Source: Bacteroidia bacterium (GTDB lineage: Bacteria; Bacteroidota; Bacteroidia; Chitinophagales; Saprospiraceae). Taken from it: a stretch of DNA of 64,000 nt. A model generated the notes under the pieces. The model was given only the letters and a program-made list of their open reading frames with translations, searched no databases and was not told the DNA's origin. A program made the translations under genes and the position numbers. The stretch spans positions 177,594 to 241,593 of the forward strand of contig JAUIEA010000001.1 of assembly GCA_030429045.1 (NCBI GenBank). The letters are read 5' to 3'. Shown one piece after another: positions 1-8,666 of the stretch. Each line of letters starts with the position of its first letter. Within the stretch, counting starts at the first letter, position 1.

Positions 1-2
1 GC

Positions 3-185
3 CTGAAAGACAGTTTCGAACACGGTGGCTCCGGTTTTGGTACTACTTTTGCCGGCCGGATACCCGGACTTAGGATCGATTTTATCCTGGCTTCTGAAGA
101 CCTGGAGGTGATTGACCACCAGGTGTCTCCCGTCCGGTACAGCGATCACTATCCGGTGTTGTCCCGGGTGATCAAAGCCGATTGA
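3..185 (+). CDS. Endonuclease/exonuclease/phosphatase-fold protein, C-terminal end only
   Basis: The window opens inside this gene; only the last 60 residues are present, ending in TGA at 183-185. The fragment contains RIDFIL followed about 20 residues later by SDHYPV. These match the two closing motifs of the DNase I-like endonuclease/exonuclease/phosphatase fold, where the aspartate and the SDH histidine belong to the metal-dependent active site. Without the N-terminus I cannot say whether the substrate is DNA, RNA or a phospholipid, or whether the protein is exported. It ends 35 nt before cysS, which has its own promoter-like box. Confidence 0.75.
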   Translation: MKDSFEHGGSGFGTTFAGRIPGLRIDFILASEDLEVIDHQVSPVRYSDHYPVLSRVIKAD

Positions 186-208
186 ACCGATTCCTCTGCC
201 GGAAATAC

Positions 209-216
209 TAATTTTG
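209..216 (+). promoter_or_regulatory. TAnnTTTG promoter box before cysS
   Basis: TAATTTTG is an exact match to the Bacteroidota -7 consensus TAnnTTTG. Four bases (CCCC) separate it from the cysS ATG, so a transcript started at the usual distance would begin at or next to the start codon (inference: leaderless mRNA). I see no convincing -33 TTTG at 19-21 nt upstream. Confidence 0.6.
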
Positions 217-220
217 CCCC

Positions 221-1705
221 ATGACCAAGGACCTCACCGTTTACAACAGCCTCACCCGGGAAAAACAGCTCTTCAAACCCATCCATGCCGGTTATGTCGG
301 GATGTATGTCTGCGGACCAACCGTCTATAATGATGTCCACCTGGGGAACTGCCGGTCCTTCGTGAGCTTTGATATCATTTTCCGCACCTTCCAATACCTG
401 GGGTATAAGGTGCGCTATGTCCGTAACATTACCGATGTAGGACACCTGTTGGATGATGGTGAGGATCGCATTGCCAAGGGAGCGCGTCTGGAGCAGCTGG
501 AGCCCATGGAGATCGTGCAGAAATACACCAATGGCTTCCACGATATCATGCGGGTGTTCAATGCCCTGCCACCCAGTATCGAACCTCGGGCAACACAGCA
601 TATCATCGAGCAGATCGAAATGGTTAAAGCCATCCTGAAAAATGGATTTGCCTACGAGAAAAACGGATCGGTCTATTTCGATGTGCCCAAATTCGCTAAA
701 GAAACCGGCCATTACGGAGACCTCTCCGGTCGGGTCATCGATGACCTGCTACAGGAGACCCGCGACCTCAAGCGTCAGGATGAAAAAAACCATCCCGCTG
801 ATTTCGCCATCTGGATGAAAGCCGACCCAGAGCATATCATGCGCTGGCCTTCGCCCTGGGGCGAAGGTTTTCCGGGCTGGCATCTGGAGTGCTCGGCCAT
901 GAGCACCAAATACCTGGGCAAGTCCTTCGACATTCACGGAGGAGGTTCCGACCTGAAATTCCCACATCACGAAAACGAGATCGCCCAGAACTTCGGTTCC
1001 TGCGGTTGCGCCCCGGCCAACTATTGGTTGCATGGAAACATGCTCCTGCTCAATGGCCGGAAAATGTCCAAGAGTGAGGGGAATACCATTTCGCCAGAGC
1101 AACTCTTCACTGGCGACAGTCCCCTGATCAGCAAGGGGTATACGCCCATGGTGGTCCGGTTTTTCATGCTCATGGCTCACTACCGCTCCACCCTGGACAT
1201 CACGGATGAGGCCCTGCTGGCAGCGGAAAAAGGGTACAAGCGCATGATGGAAGCCTGGCAAAGCCTGGATGCCCTGGCCGGGAAAGGACAAACCCCGTCG
1301 GACATTGATCAGGAAATCCTGACTGCCCTCGATGGTGCCATTGCCGATCTTTGCGACGACTTCAACACCCCGATGGCCCTGGCCAAACTCTTTGAGGTGG
1401 TACCCCGGATCAACGGTCTGAAAGGTGGCCAGATCAAAGCAGAACAGATCCAGCAGTCCACCCTCGACCAGGTCAAACAGGTCATGGGCGACCTCCTGTT
1501 CACTGTATTCGGCCTTCGGGAGGAAGAAAGCGGAACAGGTGCCTCCGGTACACTGGATGCACTGATGAACCTCATCCTGGATCTCCGTCAATCTGCCCGG
1601 GCCAACAAGGACTGGCCCACGGCTGACAAGATCCGGGATGGCCTCAATGAAGCCGGGATCGTGGTCAAGGATGGTGCAGAAGGTTCGAGCTGGACAGTCT
1701 CCTGA
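221..1705 (+). CDS. cysS: Cysteine--tRNA ligase
   Basis: Cytoplasmic class I aminoacyl-tRNA synthetase that charges tRNA-Cys. The 494-residue length is normal for the family, and the ATG fits the conserved N-terminus. Visible hallmarks: [10 protein letters not shown] at residues 28-37 with zinc-ligand Cys31, the HIGH-type signature as HLGN just after it, the zinc-site segments GWHLECS and HHENE near residues 226-255, and the KMSKS loop as KMSKSEGN near residue 282. A DALR-type helical anticodon region follows. It is a single gene with its own promoter box, between the fragment at the left edge and a convergent secreted-protein gene. Essential enzyme; nothing looks damaged. Confidence 0.97.
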   Translation: MTKDLTVYNSLTREKQLFKPIHAGYVGMYVCGPTVYNDVHLGNCRSFVSFDIIFRTFQYLGYKVRYVRNITDVGHLLDDGEDRIAKGARLEQLEPMEIVQKYTNGFHDIMRVFNALPPSIEPRATQHIIEQIEMVKAILKNGFAYEKNGSVYFDVPKFAKETGHYGDLSGRVIDDLLQETRDLKRQDEKNHPADFAIWMKADPEHIMRWPSPWGEGFPGWHLECSAMSTKYLGKSFDIHGGGSDLKFPHHENEIAQNFGSCGCAPANYWLHGNMLLLNGRKMSKSEGNTISPEQLFTGDSPLISKGYTPMVVRFFMLMAHYRSTLDITDEALLAAEKGYKRMMEAWQSLDALAGKGQTPSDIDQEILTALDGAIADLCDDFNTPMALAKLFEVVPRINGLKGGQIKAEQIQQSTLDQVKQVMGDLLFTVFGLREEESGTGASGTLDALMNLILDLRQSARANKDWPTADKIRDGLNEAGIVVKDGAEGSSWTVS

Positions 1706-1752
1706 ACAACGCATATGATCCCTCTCCCTTCAGGACCAACTGCATGAGCTCA

Positions 1753-2913
1753 TCAATGGGTCAGGACCAGCTTTTTCAGGTCGGTCATTGATCCGTACTT
1801 GTCTGAGATCAGTACCATATACACCCCCCTGGACAGTCCACCCAGGTGGATGACGGATTCCCGGCCCTGATAGACGACTCGGCCCGTCAGGTCCAGAATG
1901 AGCAGCTGCTCTCCAGGTCGAAGATCGACAAAGACCTGATCCACTGCCGGGTTGGGCAGCATGATATGCGCTTGATGTCCAAGGGTTGGATCATCTGTGT
2001 CGACTGTCAGGCAATTGCTGATCTTGGTTGGATCATCGCCGGTGATATCCATTCGCCAAATCTCCCAGTTCGCCGTATTTGCATTTTGGTTATACGTATA
2101 GAAGATGTGCGGTAATGTCGGGTGGAAGAAGGGTATATAGAAGTATTCCTTGTCCTGGGCAGTGGTGATCCGTTCCCAATTGCTCCCATCCGCATCCGCG
2201 ATCACGATATCACAGCCATTGTTGTATCCCAACCATTCTGTGGTGGAGAACACCATTTTGCTGCCATCGGCATTGAAGTGCATCCCGATCTCCGCAGTCC
2301 CAAAGACGTTTTCTTCCGTGATATCTACCCAGTTGTTTCCGTCGGTGTCCATCATGACAATGTGGTTATTGGCATTCAGGCCTTGCAGGAAATAGATCTT
2401 CTGACCTCCCGGATGAAATAGGGGAGCCGATTGCCAATATGCACCGGGCTTGTTGGTGATCTGGGTACGGTCCGTTCCATCGGTATTCATGATAAACACC
2501 TCTGGATAATTGCTGCCATCCCAGGCATCAAAGAGGATCTTGGTTCCATCCGGAGAAAAGGTAGGATTGCCATCGTACCGATCGTTGTTGGTCAGGTTTG
2601 TCATACCGGAACCGTCGGCATTCATGAGATAGACTTCTCCATCACTCCCGTACGGGTTCATTTGAAATACGACCTGTTGTCCATCCGGACTGGGAATGGG
2701 GTTGTACTTGTTCAACGGTGAATGGGTCAACTGTTCTACATCCGTTCCATCTGTTTTGCAACGGAAAATCTGATTCACGCCACTGTCTCGGTTGGAGGTG
2801 AAATACAAGTGTCCATCCGCTGTTGGTGTTGAGCAAAAGTTGAAGCAGGTTTCCTGAGCGGAACTCAGACTCAACGTCATTATGAATAGTAAAAAGAGTA
2901 GGATATGTTTCAT
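1753..2913 (-). CDS. Secreted PD40/TolB-like beta-propeller protein with T9SS sorting domain
   Basis: Exported protein of 386 residues. I start it at the ATG at 2913 because MKHILLFLLFIMTLSLSSAQ is a clear signal peptide with an A-Q cleavage end; the longer frame to 2979 only adds an unlikely 22 residues. The body has repeated SPDGxxxxF and DGTDxxQIT units, the PD40/WD40-like propeller repeats also found in TolB and PorE. The last 70 residues begin LPNPAVDQVFVD and end in a short beta-rich segment, the form of a T9SS C-terminal sorting domain, so the protein is probably secreted or surface-anchored through T9SS. Ligand and function are unknown. It converges on cysS with a 47-nt gap and no obvious hairpin. 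Confidence 0.85.
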   Translation of the reverse strand: MKHILLFLLFIMTLSLSSAQETCFNFCSTPTADGHLYFTSNRDSGVNQIFRCKTDGTDVEQLTHSPLNKYNPIPSPDGQQVVFQMNPYGSDGEVYLMNADGSGMTNLTNNDRYDGNPTFSPDGTKILFDAWDGSNYPEVFIMNTDGTDRTQITNKPGAYWQSAPLFHPGGQKIYFLQGLNANNHIVMMDTDGNNWVDITEENVFGTAEIGMHFNADGSKMVFSTTEWLGYNNGCDIVIADADGSNWERITTAQDKEYFYIPFFHPTLPHIFYTYNQNANTANWEIWRMDITGDDPTKISNCLTVDTDDPTLGHQAHIMLPNPAVDQVFVDLRPGEQLLILDLTGRVVYQGRESVIHLGGLSRGVYMVLISDKYGSMTDLKKLVLTH

Positions 2914-2932
2914 GACATTCTGGTTTTCGTGA

Positions 2933-3121
2933 ACATTCATTTCCAACCCCATTGTAGTCCTGAAAACGCCGTTTGTCAATGATACCGGTCATACACATCA
3001 CACCTGGACCTACACCCTGGATAGGGTGCCCCGCAAGCCCCCATCCTATCCGCATTTGTCGATCATCGTTCAGGACAGTCTGATGATAATCACCGGGTGG
3101 AATGACCATGATTATCCCTGA
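2933..3121 (+). pseudogene. Possible gene remnant in the 2.9-3.3 kb gap
   Basis: The 384-nt gap between the minus-strand gene starting at 2913 and the plus-strand gene starting at 3298 holds a 62-codon open stretch without a usable start codon, ending in TGA at 3119-3121. Its translation (for example TWTYTLDRVPRKPPSY and DSLMIITGWNDHDYP) has a normal amino-acid mix and looks like the C-terminus of a decayed gene rather than random sequence. I do not recognise the family. The rest of the gap, 3122-3297, shows nothing I can name. A chance open frame is a real alternative. Confidence 0.25.
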
Positions 3122-3297
3122 TGGTCTTGCATCCCAGTACATTACCCATCCGGGATGGCTCGTCAGGTTGAGAATTCATCCCCAACCCGGTAGTCTAAGG
3201 TGAGGGTTCTTTTCTCTCCTGAACGCGACAGCCTGCTCCATTCTGAGGCTTCCGCACCCGTTCATCCCTGCATTTTTCCACTCTAAACCCCATTCGT

Positions 3298-3789
3298 ATG
3301 AACAAGCGAATCAAGGGTGTGCTGTTCCTCTGTTTCTGCGTCATGGGCCTCTCCGCCCAGATGACCTGGGAACGAAATGTCCTGGCCACCTCCGGATCGA
3401 CTTTGATCTCCGGGCCGCTATCCGTGAATCTGACCCTGGGAGAAGCCTTCACCGGATTTTTACAACCCGGGGCCAATGCGGTCACGGCCAACCTCGGGTT
3501 TCAACAAGGTGACCTGATGATTACAGGAACTGAAGACTGGGCCTCCATGAATTTACCCCGGGTCTATCCCAATCCGTTTCATCAATGGCTCACCATTGAT
3601 GTACCTGATGGCCAGGAAGGTCAACTCCGAATCCTCGATGCCCGAGGAAAAAGTATGCACCTCCGGAATATCCAGGGTTCTTCATCGACCACCCTTCACC
3701 TGGCAGATCTACCGGCTGGTCCCTATGTACTCGAATGGCTGGATTTGATATCCGGCCAAACCGCTTCCCTCATCCTGATAAAACAATAA
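3298..3789 (+). CDS. Small secreted protein with T9SS C-terminal sorting domain (cassette copy 1)
   Basis: 163-residue exported protein. Residues 1-20 are a signal peptide ending in GLSAQ. Residues 25-70 form a short module (ERNVLATSGSTL ... LTLGEAF ... NLGFQQGDLMI). Residues 80-163 begin RVYPNPFHQWLTIDV, the classic opening of a type A T9SS sorting domain, and end SLILIKQ. There is almost no cargo besides the sorting domain, which suggests a small surface or matrix protein. It sits 3 nt upstream of the fibre-like gene at 3793 and is clearly co-transcribed with it. A paralogue with the same layout lies at 6084-6581. Function unknown. Confidence 0.8.
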   Translation: MNKRIKGVLFLCFCVMGLSAQMTWERNVLATSGSTLISGPLSVNLTLGEAFTGFLQPGANAVTANLGFQQGDLMITGTEDWASMNLPRVYPNPFHQWLTIDVPDGQEGQLRILDARGKSMHLRNIQGSSSTTLHLADLPAGPYVLEWLDLISGQTASLILIKQ

Positions 3790-3792
3790 GCC

Positions 3793-5895
3793 ATGAATCG
3801 CCTCTTTACCCTTCTCCTGTTCGTTTTTGGAGTTCTCTCCTATGCCTTCACCCAAATCCCGCAACAATTTAATTATCAAGGCGTTGCACGGGATAATGGA
3901 ACAGTCGTCACCGGCACGGTCAGCCTGCAGATCTCTATCCATCAAGGCACCCCTGCCGGACCTGTTGTCTTCCGGGAACGCCACTTCCCCACGACCAATA
4001 CAGCCGGGGTGTTCAATGTCCTCGTCGGTCAGGGGATACCTGTGACGGGAACTATTGGTGCCTTGAATTGGGCGACAGGGCCGTTCTTCCTGCAGACCGA
4101 ACTGGATCCTACCGGTGGCCTGTCCTTTACGGATATGGGCACCATCCCGTTTGCCAGTGTTCCCTATGCCCTGTATGCCCGGGAAGCGGAACTGGATGCC
4201 GTCGATGATGCCGATGCAGATCCGACTAATGAGATCCAGCAACTCAGCTTTAATACGGTCAACAATCAGCTGTCCATCTCCAGTGGCAATACGGTCACCA
4301 TACCCACCGGAGGTTCGGACGCCGATGCGGATCCGACCAATGAGATCCAGACCCTCAGTCAGAATGGCAACCTGGTCAGTCTCTCACTGGGCGGGGGCAC
4401 AGTGAACATCAATGACGGGGATTCCAATAGCAATAATGAATTGCAGTCCCTCTCCCAGAATGGCAACCTCGTGAGTTTGTCACAGGGTGGCGGTACCATC
4501 AATATCAATGATGCTGACAGCAATCCCGGTAATGAACTGCAAAACCTGAGCTGGAATTCAACAACGAACTTGCTCGGCATTTCCTCTGGAAACAACGTGG
4601 ACCTGTCCAGCCTCGCCGCGAATGCCAGTCCCTGGAAAACAGATCCATTTGGCATCTACTACAATCAGGGGGATGTCTATGTCGGAAGTCCCGGATCCAG
4701 TCCGGCGCTTCATTTGGCACCCACCTTCCTTGACTTCCATACGGGCATGCCCTACTACTCCTACTATGATCCTTTCGAACTGGTTTTCCAGGGGGATGTA
4801 TTCACATCCATCATGACCAATAACCGAGTCCAGATCGAAGGTGCCTTTATTGATTCCTATTGGAATACCCGAATGGATTCCACCGGCTTTTATGCCGATT
4901 ACTGGGGGCTGTTCCCCGGTCAGACGATCCAGGACCCCTCCGGATTTGAAGTCCGGCCGGACATCGGCGTGACTACCTCCTACGGGCGGCTCCAACTGGA
5001 CAACCTGGAGATCCGGGATATGGGCACGAATGCCCGCTTGGAAAAAAACAACCTGACCTTCGCCGTAGATGGACTGGGACCCTTTGCACAGATGTTTGGA
5101 GATGGCGGTGGTGAACTATATCTCTACAGCGGGGCCAACTGGCTGAATGTGTTTACAGGAGGTACGAACTATGGTGGTGATCTCCAGCTGTACGATCCTT
5201 CCGGAAAAACCAACGTCATCCTTGGCTATGATTACAGTAGCAATGCCAGTACAGGCGCCCTCAGCCTGTACGACCCGAATAACAACCAATATGTCTATCT
5301 GGGAATGGGTGTCAGTGGCACCGGGGGGTTGTGGTCTGATGGTCCCAATGGGAATATCAATACCATGATCACGAACTACAGTTCCTATCCAGATCATGGT
5401 TGGATCGGGGTATGTGATTACAATGGAAATGAACAGGCCGGGATGTATGTCGATGGCTTTGGCAATGGAGTCATCTTCGCAGATGGTGCCAGTGGGGGCG
5501 TCAAGTCGTTTGTCATGCAAAATCCCGAACGAACCGACACCGATATCTGGTACGCCAGCCTGGAAGGACCAGAAGCGGCAGCCTATGAACGCGGCGTGGC
5601 CACCCTGAAAAACGGTGAAGTATTTGTACCCTTCAGTGATCACTTCCGGGTCGTGGCCAATGCAGAAACCATGACGGTGATCCTGACCCCACATTCCATC
5701 GACACCTATGGACTGGCGGTGGTAAACAAGTCGGAAAATGGCTTTACAGTAAGAGAGTTGAAAGGGGAGACCGGCAACTTCTCCTTCGACTGGGAAGTCA
5801 AGTGTGTCCGAAAAGGATGGGAATCCTGGCAGGTCGAAAGAGCACATGACAGCCACCGTGCAGGGTCAAAGCCAGATACTGCCCCCCGAAGATAA
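3793..5895 (+). CDS. Large exported fibre-like repeat protein (cassette copy 1)
   Basis: 700-residue exported protein. Residues 1-21 are a signal peptide (MNRLFTLLLFVFGVLSYAFT). Residues 22-130 form a conserved domain opening IPQQFNYQGVARDNG and ending MGTIPFASVPYALYA, common at the N-terminus of Bacteroidota adhesin or tail-fibre-like proteins. Residues 139-275 hold four repeats starting at about 139, 176, 208 and 240, with DADADPTNE(I/L)Q cores. A long beta-rich middle follows, then from about residue 587 a conserved end domain with DIWYASLEGPEAAAYERG and FSFDWEVKCVRKGWE. I see no peptidase motif and no T9SS domain; the preceding small gene supplies a T9SS-type domain, so the two may work together. 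Probably extracellular and oligomeric (inference). Confidence 0.75.
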   Translation: MNRLFTLLLFVFGVLSYAFTQIPQQFNYQGVARDNGTVVTGTVSLQISIHQGTPAGPVVFRERHFPTTNTAGVFNVLVGQGIPVTGTIGALNWATGPFFLQTELDPTGGLSFTDMGTIPFASVPYALYAREAELDAVDDADADPTNEIQQLSFNTVNNQLSISSGNTVTIPTGGSDADADPTNEIQTLSQNGNLVSLSLGGGTVNINDGDSNSNNELQSLSQNGNLVSLSQGGGTININDADSNPGNELQNLSWNSTTNLLGISSGNNVDLSSLAANASPWKTDPFGIYYNQGDVYVGSPGSSPALHLAPTFLDFHTGMPYYSYYDPFELVFQGDVFTSIMTNNRVQIEGAFIDSYWNTRMDSTGFYADYWGLFPGQTIQDPSGFEVRPDIGVTTSYGRLQLDNLEIRDMGTNARLEKNNLTFAVDGLGPFAQMFGDGGGELYLYSGANWLNVFTGGTNYGGDLQLYDPSGKTNVILGYDYSSNASTGALSLYDPNNNQYVYLGMGVSGTGGLWSDGPNGNINTMITNYSSYPDHGWIGVCDYNGNEQAGMYVDGFGNGVIFADGASGGVKSFVMQNPERTDTDIWYASLEGPEAAAYERGVATLKNGEVFVPFSDHFRVVANAETMTVILTPHSIDTYGLAVVNKSENGFTVRELKGETGNFSFDWEVKCVRKGWESWQVERAHDSHRAGSKPDTAPRR
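4207..4617 (+). repeat. In-gene tandem repeats with DADADPTNE cores, copy 1
   Basis: Four degenerate units of 32-37 codons. The first two keep DADADPTNEIQ and the last two have drifted to DGDSNSNNELQ and DADSNPGNELQ. Units alternate an acidic turn with a short SLS/ISxGN(T)V beta segment, which is the pattern of a trimeric or beta-helical stalk (inference). Confidence 0.7.
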
Positions 5896-5908
5896 ACGCC
5901 ATTCTCTC

Positions 5909-5945
5909 ACAGCCCCACCGGAAAGAATCTTTCCGGTGGGGCTGT
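5909..5945 (+). terminator. Strong hairpin terminator after cassette copy 1
   Basis: A 17-bp perfect stem (ACAGCCCCACCGGAAAG and its complement) around the 3-nt loop AAT, followed by TCTTT. It lies 13 nt after the stop of the fibre gene at 5895 and separates the two cassette copies transcriptionally. Confidence 0.85.
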
Positions 5946-6083
5946 TCTTTGGCTGCCATGCCCTTGACAAGCGGCAGCAAATAGGTTAAATTGGTGATCC
6001 TTATCTCCGATTTCTGCGATCATCCCCCCAAAACCAATGATCCCCCATACCCTGTATTCAAGGTTGACTAAACCCTTTTACAC

Positions 6084-6581
6084 ATGAACCGATACCCTCT
6101 CTGGGTCATCACCTTCCTTCTGTTGATCCCGACGGCAGGCATGGCCCAAATCACACCTGAACGACTGGTCATCGCCAGTGCCGGTCAGCAACTGACCGCC
6201 GGAGACCTCCACATGGTCAGCACACTGGGTGAATGGGCCACCGGACCCCTGACTCCCTCCGGCACCAGCCTCTCCACCAACATTGGCTTTCATCAGGGCG
6301 ATCTGATGATCACCGATCTGGAAGAATGGCTGGACCTGGGACTCCCGACCCTCTATCCCAATCCATTTCACCAGGAACTGTTCCTGTCAAACCCGACCGA
6401 CAGGACCGGGACCCTGCAGATCATCGACCCCCTCGGCCATCTGGTCGTGCTCCGGGACATCCAGCCTCAGACCCCAACCTCATCCATCTGGATGGGATCC
6501 TTTCCTTCCGGAGCCTATATCGTCCGCTTCCGGGACCAAGAACGTCAGACCACATCCTCTCTCACCATCCTGAAACTATAA
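6084..6581 (+). CDS. Small secreted protein with T9SS C-terminal sorting domain (cassette copy 2)
   Basis: 165-residue paralogue of the product at 3298-3789. It has a signal peptide (residues 1-20, ending GMAQ), the same short module (ERLVIASAGQQL ... STLGEWA ... NIGFHQGDLMI) and a sorting domain opening TLYPNPFHQELFLSN and ending SLTILKL. The two copies align over their whole length with the greatest identity around GFxQGDLMI and YPNPFHQ. It precedes its own large partner by 3 nt, exactly as in copy 1, so the pair was duplicated as a unit. A 139-nt spacer after the terminator at 5909-5945 presumably contains its promoter; I see no exact TAnnTTTG box there. Confidence 0.8.
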   Translation: MNRYPLWVITFLLLIPTAGMAQITPERLVIASAGQQLTAGDLHMVSTLGEWATGPLTPSGTSLSTNIGFHQGDLMITDLEEWLDLGLPTLYPNPFHQELFLSNPTDRTGTLQIIDPLGHLVVLRDIQPQTPTSSIWMGSFPSGAYIVRFRDQERQTTSSLTILKL

Positions 6582-6584
6582 GCT

Positions 6585-8627
6585 ATGCGTACTTCCCTTT
6601 ACCTCTTGTTCTTCCTTCTGGGGGCATCCGTACTGATGGCCCAGACGCCCCAGCAATTCAATTTCCAGGGTGTCGCCCGGGATGGTGCCACCGTCGTCAC
6701 CGGATCGATTACCCTTCAGCTGACCCTCCATCAGGGTACTGCCTCTGGTCCGGTGGTCTTTCGTGAACGGCACGCCACTTCGACAAACGCAGCAGGTGTG
6801 TTCAATGTCCTGGTCGGCCAGGGGACTCCGTTGATCGGTACGATTGATGGCATAGACTGGAGTACAGGGCCCTACTTTCTGCAAAGCGAACTGGATCCGA
6901 CAGGTGGCCTCTCGTTTACCGATATGGGCACGACCCCATTGTCCAGTGTGCCCTATGCCCTGCTGGCAGGTGCAGCCGTCAACGATGCTGTTGACGATGC
7001 CGATGCCGATCCCACCAATGAGATCCAGGCGCTGGCCTATGATGACCCAACCAAGACCTTGTCGATCAGTGGTGGCAATTCCGTGATCCTTCCCCTTGGA
7101 GATGATGCCGATGCCGATCCCACTAATGAACTGCAAACCCTGTCCCAGACAGGAGGTCTCATCACCCTGTCGAATGGCGGTGGAAGTGTCTCCGTCAATG
7201 ATGCCGATCCGGACCCGATGAACGAATTACAGACCCTGTCCAAATCCGGAAATACCATCTCACTGACCGGTGGTGGTTCTGTCACGGATGCTGTCGATGA
7301 TGCCGATGCCGATCCCACCAATGAGCTTCAGGTCCTGTCCAAATCCGCCAATGTGATCACCCTGTCCGCCGGGGGTTCTGTCACAGATGAGGTGGATGAT
7401 GCCGATGCCGATCCCACCAATGAATTGCAGTCCCTCTCCTGGGATCCGGTCACCACCATGCTTTCCCTTTCCCCGGGAAATACAGTTGACCTGAACAGCC
7501 TCTCCGGAGGATCATCTTACTGGAAGGATCACTCCATCGGCATCTATCACGCCCAGAAAGATGTCTATGTTGGCCATCCGGACAGCTCCTTTGCCCTCCA
7601 TATGAGTCCTTTTGCCATCGACTTTCATACAGACGGCCCAAATTCCAGTATACTGACACCAGGCATTCTGGAATTTGAAGGTTTCGGAGTCAATTCCTAT
7701 ATGAATAAGAACAGCCTGGTGATCGAAGGCCCAGTGATCGATCAAACCATCGCTATGATCCATGATTCCACCGGCTTTTCAGCTTCTGCGAGCGGATTTG
7801 CCAATGGCTTCACCAAACAGAGTCCCTACAGCTTTCTGGCCCAACCATTTGGTGGAAACACGATCAACTCCAAGAGTGAGCAGACCTGGGACAAATTCAG
7901 GCTTCAGGATGATTTCAAATATACCGACCTGACCATCAGCAACCTGACCTTCGGAGAAGAGGGTCTGGGGCCCTATGCCATCTTTGGCGGCACAGGTAGC
8001 GGGTTTTTCAACCTGTACAATGGAGGAAACTGGTCGGCTGTTGAAGCCAGTGCGAAAGATGGTTATGGTTGGATCGAAACCAAGGATCAGACCGGCGGTC
8101 GAAATGTCCTGATCTCCACCCTGATCGGCTTTCCAAAACACGGATATGTCGCTGTGGCAGACGGTACCGGGGCAGATCAGGCTGGCATGTACGTCGATGG
8201 CCTGGGGAACGGTTACATCTTTGCCGATGGCGCCAATGGCGGCGTAAAGGCCTTCGTGATGCCTCACCCCAACAAGCCGGAAAAGGATATCTGGTATGCC
8301 AGCCTGGAAGGACCGGAGGCTGCCGCCTACGAACGTGGTGTGGCCACACTGACCAACGGTGAGGCCTGGGTTCCGTTCAGTGAGTCCTTTGGTATCGTTT
8401 CCAATCCGGAAACCATGACCGTGATCCTCACCTCTCATTCCGCAGATACCTATGGTCTCGCTGTCGTTGAAAAAACGGCATCCGGATTCAGGGTCAAGGA
8501 GTTTAAAGGAGGAGAAGGCAACTTCTCCTTTGACTGGGAAGTTAAGTGTGTCCGCAAAGGATGGGAACACTGGCAGGTGGAACGGGACAAGCGAGAGCGT
8601 GCTCCCGGAAACACGCATCAGGATTAA
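6585..8627 (+). CDS. Large exported fibre-like repeat protein (cassette copy 2)
   Basis: 680-residue paralogue of the 700-residue product at 3793. It has a signal peptide (residues 1-19, ending LMAQ), the same N-terminal domain (TPQQFNFQGVARDGA to SVPYALLA), then five DADADPTNE-type repeats starting near residues 138, 174, 206, 239 and 272, one more than in copy 1. The first part of the middle still aligns (VYVGHPDSSFALHMSP), later parts diverge strongly, and the last 100 residues (DIWYASLEGPEAAAYERG, FSFDWEVKCVRKGWE) are almost unchanged. Conserved ends, a variable middle and a changed repeat number suit a surface protein under diversifying selection (inference). Confidence 0.75.
   Translation: MRTSLYLLFFLLGASVLMAQTPQQFNFQGVARDGATVVTGSITLQLTLHQGTASGPVVFRERHATSTNAAGVFNVLVGQGTPLIGTIDGIDWSTGPYFLQSELDPTGGLSFTDMGTTPLSSVPYALLAGAAVNDAVDDADADPTNEIQALAYDDPTKTLSISGGNSVILPLGDDADADPTNELQTLSQTGGLITLSNGGGSVSVNDADPDPMNELQTLSKSGNTISLTGGGSVTDAVDDADADPTNELQVLSKSANVITLSAGGSVTDEVDDADADPTNELQSLSWDPVTTMLSLSPGNTVDLNSLSGGSSYWKDHSIGIYHAQKDVYVGHPDSSFALHMSPFAIDFHTDGPNSSILTPGILEFEGFGVNSYMNKNSLVIEGPVIDQTIAMIHDSTGFSASASGFANGFTKQSPYSFLAQPFGGNTINSKSEQTWDKFRLQDDFKYTDLTISNLTFGEEGLGPYAIFGGTGSGFFNLYNGGNWSAVEASAKDGYGWIETKDQTGGRNVLISTLIGFPKHGYVAVADGTGADQAGMYVDGLGNGYIFADGANGGVKAFVMPHPNKPEKDIWYASLEGPEAAAYERGVATLTNGEAWVPFSESFGIVSNPETMTVILTSHSADTYGLAVVEKTASGFRVKEFKGGEGNFSFDWEVKCVRKGWEHWQVERDKRERAPGNTHQD
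6996..7500 (+). repeat. In-gene tandem repeats with DADADPTNE cores, copy 2
   Basis: Five units of 32-36 codons. Four keep DADADPTNE and one reads DADPDPMNE. The nucleotide core GATGCCGATGCCGATCCCAC recurs nearly identically, which offers targets for slipped-strand or recombinational change in repeat number. Confidence 0.75.
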
Positions 8628-8637
8628 ACACCAACAC

Positions 8638-8665
8638 GAAACCCCTGGCTTTGGCCGGGGGTTTC
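8638..8665. terminator. Hairpin terminator between the cassette and alkD
   Basis: GAAACCCCTGGC pairs with GCCGGGGGTTTC (one G-T wobble) around a 4-nt loop, followed by TTTAT. It starts 11 nt after the stop at 8627 and ends just before the convergent alkD stop at 8667, so it can serve the plus strand and possibly both. Confidence 0.75.
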
Positions 8666-8666
8666 T

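Noticed and set aside
749..1714. 321-codon minus-strand open frame opposite cysS
   Set aside because: It is the antisense of a well-supported synthetase gene, has no family motif and no start context; a codon-bias shadow.
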